Below are positions 21,724 to 31,446 of a DNA stretch of 31,446 nucleotides, one piece after another. The position numbers were made by a program, and so were the translations under genes. The notes beneath the pieces were generated by a model. That model saw nothing but the letters and a program-made list of their open reading frames with translations. It had not been told where the DNA came from and did no database searches. The DNA comes from Monoraphidium neglectum. Lineage: Eukaryota > Chlorophyta > Chlorophyceae > Sphaeropleales > Selenastraceae. Position 1 is the first letter of the stretch. Every line of letters begins with the position of its first letter. The DNA lies in the NCBI RefSeq assembly GCF_000611645.1, contig NW_014013425.1, positions 4,587 to 36,032 of the forward strand, in the 5' to 3' direction.

Positions 21724-23990
21724 GGCAGCGCCGGCAGCGCCTTTTGTTGGTGCGGCTGCTGTAGCTGGCCATTGCAACCCTGCTGGTGCTGCTGCTTCGC
21801 TTCTGCTTTCAGCAGTCGCATGAGTGGCGCCAGCCGCTTGTGCGCATAGGCAGGGCAGGCGGCCACCTCCTCGCGGCAGACCCATGTCACCTGCTGCAGC
21901 CTGCAGGTTTTGGCAACATGCAGAAACGACACAAAGCGAGCTGTGATGAGAATGTAAAATGCATTTATACCAAGGCACTATCCCGACGGGCAGCATCCCC
22001 ATGACGGCGCAAGGCAAATACCCTGTAACGTCCTCTCAGGTCACCAAGCCGTCTGCAGCCCCACCAGCTGCTGGTGTCCGGCGGCAGCGTGGGGCGGCCT
22101 CCTTCCGTGATGCCCTTGATCTCATCAAAGCGTGCCTCTACCAGCCGTCGAATGGGCTTTGTCTCTCCTTGCAGCATGTTAAGGGATTGCTGCAAGGCAT
22201 GACACAATAGGTAAAGGGGCATTCAAGATCAGATCAACCTCATGACCGGTCCTTTGTTCAAGCCAGTATCTCACTCTCAAGAACTTGCGTCTGCAAGCCC
22301 GATGGACCCGCAGCTTTCCCTCATTTACTTCCATAGGACAATCGTCAGTATGCCCGATTGTTTCCCCTATCGAAACTCACGTAAAGCAGTGCAATCTGGT
22401 GGGCAGCGTACTTGTGGTGCTGCGGTACCAACGCATCGTTGTACAGCTGCGTGCCCATCATCACCACCTGTCAAGGCAACCAGGTGGGCCAGGTATGTCA
22501 CCCTTTGAGAACCATTCATGCGCAATGCGAGGTGCACGCATGCAGTTGTTGGGCCTGTTGCATGCCCATAGAAGCGCGCGTTGAGCATGCTGGATGACAC
22601 CACTAAGCACCTCTGCTTGGTTGCCAACACTCCCTCCACATTGCAAAGCCTTTGCATCATCGTACCTGGTTGAGCAGGGACACATATGTAAGGTAGGCTG
22701 CACCTGCCTGCTGCACCCCAGGGCCCCATTGGTGGCCGCACATGAGCGCCGCCAGATACGGATAGAAGTCGAACACACCTAGAGCGGCCAATGTGTCGGC
22801 CGGCTTCTGCTGCGGCGCCAGCATGCGGCACAGCACCTCCAGGCGTGCAAGGCGCTGCTGCTGTGTAAAGTGGGCCCCCTTGACCTGGGGAAGATAAACA
22901 GAGAGCGGGGCGAACAGGCGGGAGAGCGGGTGTCTAAAATGCTCCGGATGAATGTATGCGAGCATGGCACAGCTGTACGGCTGCCTGGCCCTCAAACTGC
23001 ACGCTGCTGCGGGGGGCCTAGGGGTGCTGATGCCGCAGCAGCCAAGGAGCGCACCTTTTCGGTCCGCTCCGCAGCCACGTCAAGCACTGCCGCCAGGCAC
23101 ACCAGCTCCCTCATGTCCACACGCTGCAGCAGAGGCTCGTCGAGGCGTGGACGTGCTGCCGCAGAAGTGGCAGCGATGTGCGTGCAGCACGAGCAGAGCA
23201 CACACGTCAGGGGCAGTACTGCAGTGCCGGCAGGATCGCACAGCGCCCCCACCAGGCTTCATGCGGGCTCCGCATGGTATAAATAGGTTACTTGGGACAC
23301 AAAGAATGCGCCATGCCGTCCTCAGCGCAAAAAACGCCGTGCCTCCCCGTCAACCGAGTCAGCGATGTGATGAAGGGCACCGTATGGATGCATATGCCTC
23401 ACCTCTCGGAAAATCTTCCTTGTAGGCAGGCTGCAGCTGCACAAGCGGGGCACACGCCAGCACGCACAGGGTGGCAGCCATGTTTTCCTCAAGTCTCCCC
23501 GCGCAGGGGCTTTTCGAGCGGTAGAACAGTTCTTGGGGCTTATTGTAATACTGCGATATGTCGATCGTAGAGCACCTGCCCCTGCAGCAGGGCAGAAGCT
23601 GTTTCAGAGCTCCTTCCTTCTCCGCACTGGCTCGCAGACGACGCGATTGCGCTTTAAGGTGCAGACAATGATAAATACGGTGCGGTTGAGCTGTGCTAGA
23701 CGACCGAACTCTCGACCCATCCACTCCCTAGACACCCAGGATTGAAGGATCCAGGCAATCATTTTGTGACTGCACTCAGTTGTAGACGTTGTCCCTCGGA
23801 GAAATATCAACACCTATCAAATGATGTTGCTGGCATTCACTCAGAATCTCGTCGTTGGCGGCCTCCTCGGGAGGCCTGGTGAGTTGTCAACTCAGCACGC
23901 ACCTGCAGCAGGTATCAAGGGACACCTCCACCAGCGTTCGCGTGCAACAAAGTGCAGGCCCATGCTGACCTCAAATAAACTCACCAGCTT
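21648..23990 (-). CDS. Unrecognised helical protein with polyglutamine C-terminus
   Basis: I do not recognise the family. Six exons connect with matching phases: 23403 up to about 23560, 23055..23155, 22666..22884, 22381..22467, 22065..22189, 21648..21900. They read: YYNKPQELFYRSK; LEENMAATLCVLACAPLVQL; VDMRELVCLAAVLDVAAER; LARLEVLCRMLAPQQ; ALGVFDFYPYLAAL; AGAAYLTYVSLLNQ; GTQLYNDALVPQHHKYAAHQ; ETKPIRRLVEARFDEIK; VTWVCREEVAACPAYAHKRL. The leucine/alanine-rich helical texture would suit an armadillo-like scaffold, but that is a guess. The tail is rich in Gln and contains 17 consecutive Gln from the (CTG)17 tract. Possible 5' exons lie near 23660-23735 (WMGREFGRLAQLN) and 23860-23960 (PPEEAANDEILSE), but their junctions are unresolved, so the start is unknown. 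It is in tandem downstream of VPS45. Confidence 0.7.
21672..21722 (-). repeat. (CAG)17 tract encoding polyglutamine
   Basis: Seventeen CTG units on the plus strand, read as CAG on the minus strand, in frame within the last exon of the unrecognised helical protein; they encode 17 Gln about 8 residues before its end. Confidence 0.95.
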
Positions 23991-24143
23991 CACCTTCAAA
24001 TCACTGCCTCAATGCATGCCTGCGGCTGTACGCTGAATGCATGCCTGCGGCTGCAGGCAGCAACCGACGACTGCCGCGGCCACGTGGCCATGGGTGATTT
24101 GGTGCGCAGTGATGCAATGCCCAGTCACGTGGATGCGTAGCTG

Positions 24144-24148
24144 TTACA
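24144..24148 (-). terminator. TGTAA polyadenylation motif for VPS45
   Basis: TTACA on the plus strand, that is TGTAA on the minus strand, about 22 bases after the VPS45 stop at 24170. Confidence 0.6.
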
Positions 24149-24169
24149 AATCCACGGCCAGTATTTACA

Positions 24170-27100
24170 TCACCGCAGGTCTGTGCTGCTGCCGCCTCCA
24201 GCACCCAGAGCAGCCAGGAACGTGTCCGAGTTGAGCACTGAGCTGCCACCCAGCAGTGCGCGCATGGGGGCGGGAGGTGTACCCCCAAGGCCTGCTGGTC
24301 CCTGGGCCCCACTGATGCCGCTGCCGCTCTGCTTGGCGTTCCACTCAGCCACCACCTTTGCCTCTTCGTATGTAGATCCCCCTACTACAAACACGATTGC
24401 CTCGCTAGGTGGCCGCGTCTTGTACGCAGCCGCCCACGCCATCTGCTCGTCCTGCGGGTTTGCGGCGTGCATGGCGAGTAGGCGAGGTTGACGAAAGTGC
24501 TGGTGCTGCTGCTGCTGCGGCACCCACATGCCAGAGCATGTTAAATGTTGCGGGTACATGCGGCTTGTTGATTGTACAAGCTGCATGCTGCTGTATGGTC
24601 GTTGAGGCAGCTCATCCTACACAGCCGTACAGCGATACGTCATGATTGCCAATGACTGCCGCCAACTTTCCTGGCCCCACACCACCCTGAAGGCGCACCG
24701 TGCTGCCCATGAAGGGGTAGAGCTGCGTGTTCAGACTGCCGTCGCGCAGCGCCGCCAGTGTGCTTCCAAGCAGAGGGCTGTGCTGTGTGTACACGTTGTC
24801 CACGCCCTGCATAGTGACAACATTGCCGCATGAGGACTTGCTGGTGCGTTGCAACACACCAGACATGAGCCGTGCCGTAACCTGCATGCGCTGTCCACGC
24901 AGCGCAAATGTCCCCACCTGCAGGCCCTTGACCAGGTTGCGGGCCTTGAGCAGGATGTTGCCGCCGCCATACAGGTCACCGGCACGTCTATGCGCGGTAG
25001 AGATGCAAGGGGGTTGGAGGGGGGATGCAAGGCGGGGCCAAGCGGCAAAGAACATGCTGGCGGCTAGAGCATGGGCTGTGCATGTGTTGAGAAGGAAGAA
25101 TAACAGGCACTCAACGAGCCCGGCAGGTAGCATGCTGTGAGCTGATTGCAGGTGATGCACCAACAGCACTCGAATGCATCCCACCTCGCCACACCTGTCT
25201 ATGCCGCCGAACTTGACGAACCCCTCCGCAGCCGCCGCGAGGCCAGGGTTGCGGTCCCTCAAGCGCGATGCCTCCAGCAGGTCCAGCAACCCCCTTGCCC
25301 TGTGCGCGTGTGGGGTACGACGCTTGATGGCGTTGTGCAAGTGCGGCTCAACATTGCGATTGTGATCCTTGACTTAGTGGCAAACCCCCGGCAAGAAACA
25401 TGCATGCAGACCCTCTCGCCCACCTGCCACCTTCACTCTCAAACCGCAACGTATACAGCATCACCAATCGCACCGCGTCCTTGTCAGCTAGGGCGCCTGG
25501 TCCCTACATAAACGGGTGCAGAGAGCATTTCAGGATGTTCAAGCGGGTGAACTTGCATAACCCAAACCCTAAACCCTGAACCCCGCAAGTAAAGTGAGCG
25601 AACTGACCGCGCACCGCCAGCTGCTGTGCAGGTGGCAACGGTAGGTTTGTGCCGCACTCAGCATAACAGACAGCTTCAAAACTTATCAATATCGCGCCCA
25701 CCTGCTTCCGCAGCAGGTCTGCCAGTGTATCATACGTGGCGGAGGCGCTAAGGCTGGCGGCGGGGTTGGCAAGCTCCTGCTCAATCTGCCAGTTGCAGCC
25801 AAGCGGCATGGTGAGGGTGATGAGAAACAGCAGCGGATGCGCGTGACAGCAAGCCTGACCACCTGGATGCAGGACAGCACCTCCAATATCAGGTGGGCTT
25901 CATAGAAAAACATGTGGTTGCGCGCACACAACCAGGCTGGTACGCCCAGCGCATGCGACGGGAATGGGCCCACCGTTGAGACGTCCATGAGGTGGCGCGC
26001 CCCAATCTGCTCGCTGAGTGCGCTCATGATGTTGACGTGCTTGCCCACCACGCCTTGTGCGCGGCTGAAATCGCTGTGTTCCATGACGAATCGCCGCATG
26101 TCTTCTAGCGAATTGACCTGCAGGGGAGGAGGGCAAAGCAAGGCAAGCATGGGCCTCAAAATGCTGCAAATGATTTTGTCCACAATGTTATGAAGAAAAT
26201 CACTGAAATGAGCCTCCTCGGTGAGCCGCACTGCGCATGCGGCAGGGCTTCGACAACGTGCCTACCATATACGTGCTCCCCTTGCTCGGTCCCGTCACCA
26301 GTCACACCTGTCTGTGCTGCGCGCTAGTGTCACTGAACTTCTCGACTGCTTCCTTGACCGCCAGCCCCACCTCCCCGTAATTGCTGTAGCGGTGGCGGCT
26401 GTAGAAGTCGTCGCTGGCAGCGTCCAGCACCACCTCCCTGTGGAGCGGCCAAGCAGGGATCAACCATGGCGCAAAGTTGGGTGCAAACCCACTTCACGAT
26501 TCAAACAAAATCTGGCAAATCGCCCCAGGCACGGCCACAGCCACGGGATGAGCGGCTATGGAGGCGTTTGTCAGACGCCTAGCACAGCGCTCTGCTGTGG
26601 CGGTGTGCTGTGGCTCTCACCGGTACTGGTCCGGCACCTTGGGGCTGTCCAGGACCACTGTGCCGTCCTTGATGCCGAGAAGCTCGTGGATCATGGCCTG
26701 TATAACAGGGTGAAGCACCGAAATGGACCAGTAGATGACGATGACGTCACTGGGTCGCATGTGGCGCAGCACGAAATAGCATAATGGTTGGGCAGCTGCA
26801 AATGTGTCACATGCTGATTCAGCTGATGTCTGCAGCAATCGTGCGCCATGGTTGCTGCACCATCCCTCCCATTACCCCACCTGGTAGGTCCACTGTGTCA
26901 GCAGGGGTGTGACAGGATCATCGCGGCGGTCCACAAGCAGCACGATGGGGCTGGCACGGTGAGATCCAAAGTCAAACACCGCAACCTGCAGCAGCAGTGC
27001 AATAACGTCAGACCACTTCCAATTGTGGATGCAAGCTGCTGCAGAGCATCGATGGGCGTAGACAGCGTCAAGACATGCGCACGTATTGCACTAAGGCTTG

Positions 27101-28794
27101 CAGCCTTGCTCGTTGCGTCGCATCCCCACGTCTTGCTGCCCTGCAGACCTGCTGCTTATATGTGAGGCTATAAAGACTCTCCGCCAAGCGCCGCGCGTAC
27201 TCGCTGTTGCGCTGGTAGCGGATGACTGGGCGGCGCCGCAGGGCCAGAAACAGCCCCGACATACCCTGCACCAGCCTGTCCACGACCTCATACCTGCAAG
27301 CAATTGCAAGAAAGGTAAGGCCGTTGGGCGGGCGTTGAGGCAGATTGTTGGCTACTGTCAAGACAGAGCGTCGGCTCATTTTTGGTATTGCTTGCCTGCT
27401 TACAAGCAAACAGCAACGTAACCTCAGCTTCACATGAAAAAAGCGCTTGCTTACTCTGAGGGTGTGCCGCTCTGCACGATGGCGCGCGGGTTGATGAGCA
27501 GGTCTGCGCCCGACACTGGCACCACAAAGTGGTGCTTGTCAAGGGCCATGAAGTCCCCGTAGAATTCCTGCGGCAAAGCCAAGAGCGGTTGCTGTTGTAG
27601 AAGATGCTGTGGACGCATTCAACCAATCCTCTACTCGTTGCATATTTTTTGCAGTGTGTCATTGTTCCAGCCACTCATGCAGGCTGCCTACATCGCCACT
27701 TGCCCTGCTGCTGATGCTGGTGCGCCCATCTCTGTTCACCTGCACAGACTGAATGAGCTCCTTTGACGCGTCTGCCTCCGCTAGGTCCTGCAAATACATC
27801 TGGGGCACCAGATGGCTGAAGACTGCAGGATGGCAGGTTGGATAAGGTAGATACCGTGGCAGGAGTTGGCAGCTGCAGTGTGAGTGCAGGTAAGGCATTT
27901 GGATGCGTGTCGTGGTCAATGATGGCTTCTTGACAAGTGTATTTCACAAGTATTCCCTACCCTGCCGCCATCAGGTTTCAACAGTGAGCAGCGCCTGTCG
28001 CACACATGCAAGGTGGGACCAGTTTGGGTAACCGATGCGCCACATATGCAGTATGGAGCCACGATCAGACACCACAGCCTCAGACTTGCACTTGGCGAAA
28101 AACTCACACAGGTGATACGACTGGAAGCGCGGCTGCCGCAGCTCGCGCTTGAGCATGGTGATGTTTTCACGTGTTGGCCTTACAAACACCACCGCCTGCG
28201 GCGCACGGGGTCAAGGGCAGTGACCAGCCTGCCAAGCGCACCATGCGGCCGTTTTTGTGTCGAGAACTCTGCTGCCTGACTGTGTGGATAGAACTGTTGG
28301 ATGCAAATCAGTCCAGCACCTTGCGCTTCAGCACTATTCAACAACTGTCACAGCGGCGATCGTGCACGCGTTGCTGCACAGTCTCAACCTGCACTTCTCG
28401 GCTGCAGCACGGCCACTGAACACCTGGCGCCTGTGCCCGAATCTAACGCTACTGCAACGCTGCTGGCAAAACCGCATCAATCAAGGCGTCCACCTCAAAT
28501 GCATGCGTTGCGCCAGGCCCGGCCTACCTTGAGCTCCATGTGCTCCTTGCCTTCGCTGCCCGCTGCGGCGTCGAGCCGCTCGACATGGACCACGCTGTGA
28601 TCGGCCAGTTCAGCACGCCCGTAGAGCGTGCTCACGACTCGCATGCTTTCTTTGTCAAGCAACAGCGCCTTGTAGCCCTGCACCTCGTCCACCATCTGCT
28701 GCACATAGGCTCGCAGGATCCTAACGAGGTCCATCTGCGCCAGGGCCGCCGATCGCTCTTTTTCCAAGGCGTTGCGGGCCTGTGAGCTTGCCAT
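24170..28794 (-). CDS. VPS45: VPS45, Sec1/Munc18-family vacuolar sorting protein
   Basis: SM protein that binds syntaxin-type SNAREs to promote fusion at the trans-Golgi network and endosomes. I rebuilt 15 exons with consistent phases: complement(join(24170..24418, 24681..24806, 24918..24987, 25195..25299, 25424..25479, 25702..25785, 25974..26117, 26308..26437, 26621..26697, 26881..26985, 27149..27293, 27455..27567, 27740..27822, 28108..28195, 28528..28794)), 613 residues against a usual length near 570. Blocks in order: ALLLDKESMRVVS, VVFVRPTRENI, LAEADASKELIQSVQ, EFYGDFMALDKHHF, VIRYQRNSEYARRLAE, IVLLVDRRDDPVTPLL, QWTYQAMIHELLGI, ASDDFYSRHRYSNYGEVG, VGKHVNIMSALSEQI, EQELANP, RLVMLYTLRFE, GVDNVYTQHSPLL, YPFMG and VFVVGGSTYEEAKVVAEWN. 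About 20 residues precede the usual N-terminus; the first ATG (28794) has a good context (ACCATGG), though Met21 is an alternative. The donor of exon 14 is the least certain. Confidence 0.96.
25561..25584. repeat. Interstitial telomere-like motif (CCCTAAA type)
   Basis: The sequence reads CCCAAACCCTAAACCCTGAA then CCCC: one exact and two degenerate copies of the plant/green-algal telomere unit CCCTAAA. It lies inside the VPS45 intron between the exons at 25702-25785 and 25424-25479. It is too short to mark a chromosome end. Confidence 0.75.
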
Positions 28795-29831
28795 GGTAGC
28801 CCCAAGCCCGCCTTACGCCTCGCCAGTCCGCGCTGTCTCTCGTCAACAGACTCCACTCGCGAACTGCAGCTGTTGTTCATGAACCTGCAAATGGTATTGA
28901 TTATACTAGATATACAAGCCGAAGTCACCATCAACCGCAGGTTGAGTAAGCACGCTTTCTGCGCAGCCCGTCGTCGGCGCAAGCGTAGGCGCGCTGCTTG
29001 ACAACGCCTGCATGGGCGCCAGGTGCAGTGAGCACTCCACCCTACGTGGAGCCCTGCAAGCGCCGCTGCGCGCGACTGCTGCAGTGTCAGCCAGATAACA
29101 TGGGTGCACGGCTGTCGAGCGTGTTGAGATGTGCTGAGCGCCGCCGACGCTCACGGTCGTCAACGTCAGCAGGACCAATGGAACGGCCGCAGCTGCGCGC
29201 CGTGCCAACGGTAAGGTTGGATTAGAATCAATCTTAGGATTGTTCCGCGATTTCCGTTTCGATAGCCATCCAGGATCATGGGATCCTCCTTGGTAGGAGA
29301 AACATGATTCCAAGCGCGCGTCGTGCGTCGACAGGAGTGCAGAGTCAGCGTCGGTGTGCAGCGGGCGGCGGGCGCGAGCTAGGGGCTGTCAGCCTGATGC
29401 ACTGCAGCAAGAATGTGCTTATCTTTGCTGCAACATGGTGCACGTCACCACCCTTGAACAGGTCAGCCCGTGGAACGGGCACGGCCGCAGTCGCCTTGCC
29501 GTGCGAAGGACTGGCCTGCTCGTGCTCCCTGCTCACCATGCATTTAATCGCTGCATGCACGGCCAGGACCTTGAAGCTGGGCGCAGTTCAATACAGGCTG
29601 GGGCCGCGTGCGCGCCGCGCGTGGGTGATAATCTTCAACCAGACTTCCATCTTTTCAGAAAACTCTAGGGTCGGTTGGATAGGGCTGGGTTGTTGAGTTG
29701 ACCCCCTTGCAGGCATGCTGACACCACATGTTGACACACATGTGACAAGTGCCACTGATGACACCAGGCGAGTGACACTGTGCGGGGTCAAGCCGTGCCC
29801 ACCTCAGAACTTGGCCCCTTCGTTTGTGCTG

Positions 29832-29870
29832 TGGCAACCATCAGCCTGATGGTTGCCAGGCTGAGCCTGG
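29832..29870. repeat. Two overlapping perfect hairpin palindromes
   Basis: Arm TGGCAACCATCAG (29832-29844), a single C, then the exact reverse complement (29846-29858). It is followed and overlapped by CCAGGCT-G-AGCCTGG (29856-29870). Both have perfect arms and a one-base centre. Confidence 0.9.
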
Positions 29871-29924
29871 CACCAACCAGCCTCCAACTGGCAATCAACC
29901 AGCTGTGCCAACCCTTTTCCCTCA

Positions 29925-29943
29925 ACTGGTGGTGATGTCACCC
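29925..29943 (+). repeat. Left copy of a 19-bp direct repeat
   Basis: ACTGGTGGTGATGTCACCC; matches 31121-31139 at 18 of 19 bases in the same orientation. The pair brackets the PD-(D/E)XK ORF. Confidence 0.8.
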
Positions 29944-30076
29944 AGCCGTAACACATCACTGCCCTGCCTACGCAGACCTGCGGGCCGCGCCGCGCTTTGC
30001 ACCCCTGTTTGCGGACCTGCCTGCACATGCCCGCATGCGCGCCCCCGTGCGCAGTGCGGATCAGCATACACTCGGG

Positions 30077-30096
30077 GAGAGAGAGAGAGAGAGAGA
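30077..30096. repeat. (GA)10 microsatellite
   Basis: Ten perfect GA units, about 110 bases from the 3' end of the PD-(D/E)XK ORF. Confidence 0.95.
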
Positions 30097-30206
30097 CTAC
30101 GCAGGCTGTTAAGCCCGCGTAAATTTAGGAAAGGGGGGCTGGCTTGCAGGGGCCGAGGCCGCCGCGCCGCCCCCCCACCAAAGTGATGGGGAGGGGGCCA
30201 GTCCCC

Positions 30207-30995
30207 CTATGTCACTCCTGACGGTGCGCGTCTGCGCTTCTTCCCAAGCCCTCCAGGGCCATGCTCAATGGCTCGGCGCGCCTGTATGGTGTGATGCAGG
30301 GTGTTTACCGCGTGAGTGTGCAGCTGTGGCAGTGTGGATGTCAAGATCTTGTGTGGGACCCCCAGGTCTTTCAGCAGTCTGGCTGTGTCCTTGTAAATTG
30401 TCCCTCCGACTCCTAGAACAATGGGGTGCAGCTGCACTTCTTGACGTGGGCGCGACTTCAGGGCCTGTGTGAGCTCGGTGTATTGGTCTTTCGCGTTCTC
30501 CTCTTGTCGTTCTGGCCATGCGTTCCTGCCGTACTTGACCTCAATCAGGTGAATTTCGCGGGGCGGCGGGGTGGCAGTGTCCCGTTTGCGGCGCCTGCAT
30601 TCCTTCACAAGGACTGTATCAGGTTTGAGGGCTGCAAGGCGGGCTCTGTCTGCATTGGAGATGCCCACAGCAGGCAGCCACTGTGGTCCAATATTGCGGG
30701 GGAGATTGTGGGTCAACCCGGCTGCTGCGCAGTCATCCGTGCTGCCAACATCTGCCGGAACTCCGAAGATACACTCGGGGCCTTTGTGCACGCGTGCTTC
30801 GAACTGCGAACAGTGGCCCCTTGAATCCCTGCCACACAATGCTGATGCTACCAAGTCATATCCCATGAGCCTGGATGGCTCGAGGAGTGTCGTCGTGCAC
30901 AACGGGGGCTGGTGCACAACTGGCTCCGAGCGGAACTGGCCACTGCAATCACGCCCAGCCCCCTTCTGGAAGATGGCCGGAATCCAGGCATGCAC
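30207..30995 (-). CDS. PD-(D/E)XK nuclease-like ORF, probable mobile-element fragment
   Basis: An uninterrupted frame of 262 codons from 30995 down to 30207, in a window where every other gene of this size is intron-rich. The first in-frame ATG is codon 44 (MGYDLVASAL); the codon at 30995 is GTG and an upstream stop lies near 31021, so the 5' end is probably missing. The nuclease pattern is: KPDTVLV (Pro125-Asp126), a basic loop, IHLIEVKYG (Glu152-Val-Lys154), then a helix with DQYTEL (Gln171). This matches PD...ExK...Q as seen in restriction-like endonucleases, including those of some LINE-type retroelements. The upstream part has scattered Cys/His (CGRDSRGHC) that could be a degraded zinc finger. 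The tail is basic (GKKRRRAPSG). No reverse transcriptase or integrase is visible, so the element class is unproven. Confidence 0.7.
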   Translation of the reverse strand: MHAWIPAIFQKGAGRDCSGQFRSEPVVHQPPLCTTTLLEPSRLMGYDLVASALCGRDSRGHCSQFEARVHKGPECIFGVPADVGSTDDCAAAGLTHNLPRNIGPQWLPAVGISNADRARLAALKPDTVLVKECRRRKRDTATPPPREIHLIEVKYGRNAWPERQEENAKDQYTELTQALKSRPRQEVQLHPIVLGVGGTIYKDTARLLKDLGVPHKILTSTLPQLHTHAVNTLHHTIQARRAIEHGPGGLGKKRRRAPSGVT

Positions 30996-31446
30996 TCGGA
31001 GCTGGCTGCACGCCGGAGCTCATTGCGCGTGACAGGAGCGGGCGACCGCGGGATCTTGTAACATTTCTAATCCCTCATTCATGACATCTATCGGCTGTAG
31101 TAGCCCTTAAATCGTAAGTGACTGGTGGTCATGTCACCCGACAATGACCCATCGCTAGCCATGGCGTCATTCCTAAAGGAGTGAGAGGCCCCTAACAAAT
31201 GCATGCCACGCTCGTTTAGGGCACTGGGCTGTGGTGTCTAAACAGCCCGTTACTAGGTCACTGCAGTCACCCTGATGACGGGATTACGACTATTCTTGAA
31301 TGTGAACACACCCCAGTGACACACCCCGTGACCTCACCAGCTACCCCTTGGCTGCTGACTGCCTCGCTCTTGGTGTTGACTCCCCTGGCCGCTGCTGGCC
31401 GATGGTGCCCAACTCGCACGCACCTAGGCATCACGGTCTAGGTTTG
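30996..31446. other. Right edge, no gene; GTGAC/GTCAC-rich sequence
   Basis: No exon is recognised. The words GTGAC and GTCAC recur many times between 31117 and 31335 (for example GGTCACTGCAGTCACC at 31256-31271), as they also do near 29740-29780. It includes the right copy of the 19-bp direct repeat at 31121-31139. It may be the non-coding flank of the PD-(D/E)XK element; the window ends before any boundary can be set. Confidence 0.45.
31121..31139 (+). repeat. Right copy of a 19-bp direct repeat
   Basis: ACTGGTGGTCATGTCACCC; differs from the copy at 29925-29943 only at the tenth base. The copies are about 1.2 kb apart, in direct orientation. Confidence 0.8.

Larger units (their letters stand above)
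28795..30206. other. Region upstream of VPS45, no clear gene
   Basis: A CATTTGCAG acceptor near 28882 (minus strand) may end a 5' UTR intron of VPS45. Open frames at 28906-29313 (minus), 29304-29696 (plus) and 29345-29560 (minus; LFKGGDVHHVAAKISTFLLQ) have some coding texture but no family match and no consistent exon chain. The right part contains two hairpins, many GTGAC/GTCAC words and a GA microsatellite, and probably belongs to the element around 30207-30995. Confidence 0.4.

Noticed and set aside
25561..25584. A true telomere or chromosome end
   Set aside because: Only about three units, within an intron of an intact conserved gene.
28632..28982. Minus-strand frame overlapping the VPS45 first exon
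   Set aside because: Out of frame with VPS45, whose reading frame matches the family; at most it contains an upstream ORF in the 5' UTR.
1..31446. tRNA or rRNA genes
   Set aside because: I looked for tRNA B-box-like words with a matching cloverleaf and for rRNA cores and found none; a covariance-model search would be decisive.

Overview
The window looks like nuclear DNA of a green alga, most likely a trebouxiophyte (Chlorella/Coccomyxa-like). This is inferred from moderately high GC, many short GT-AG introns, a plant-type set of chloroplast-targeted proteins, TGTAA motifs just after stop codons, and a short CCCTAAA telomere-type motif inside an intron. No bacterial operons, tRNAs, rRNAs or CRISPR arrays are visible. 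Genes were rebuilt by joining exons at splice sites whose phases agree; the joins are predictions without transcript support.

Layout. 1-4.2 kb: an inositol polyphosphate multikinase gene on the minus strand (1092 to about 2790), flanked by apparently empty DNA. 4.2-6.2 kb: a five-exon plant-type pfkB sugar/nucleoside kinase (minus). 6.4-8.2 kb: an unrecognised multi-exon minus-strand gene, divergent from a 64-residue single-membrane-span microprotein (plus, 8759-8953). 9.5-10.9 kb: a chloroplast-targeted PDZ-like protein with a C-terminal membrane anchor (minus), sharing a 245-bp intergenic region with a divergent five-exon Nudix hydrolase (plus, 11175-12275) that carries an uninterrupted (CAG)30 tract in intron 3. 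13.3-15.2 kb: a TatD-family metal-dependent hydrolase with a low-complexity insertion. 16.1-17.8 kb: a seven-exon Mpv17/PMP22 membrane protein. 19.0-20.9 kb: a seven-exon thylakoid-lumen pentapeptide-repeat protein. 21.6-24.0 kb: an unrecognised helical protein ending in polyglutamine (minus). 24.2-28.8 kb: a 15-exon VPS45 Sec1/Munc18 protein (minus). 30.2-31.0 kb: an intronless minus-strand ORF with a PD-(D/E)XK nuclease pattern, near two perfect hairpins and between near-identical 19-bp direct repeats; this is probably a mobile-element fragment.

The genes do not form one pathway. They are ordinary housekeeping and organelle genes: inositol phosphate signalling, nucleoside/sugar phosphorylation, nucleotide clean-up, vesicle fusion and thylakoid proteins. 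The items most worth a second look are the PD-(D/E)XK element with its hairpins and repeats, the two long CAG tracts that both read CAG on the sense strand of their host gene, the two genes that look coding but match no family I recognise, and the PDZ-like anchored plastid protein.
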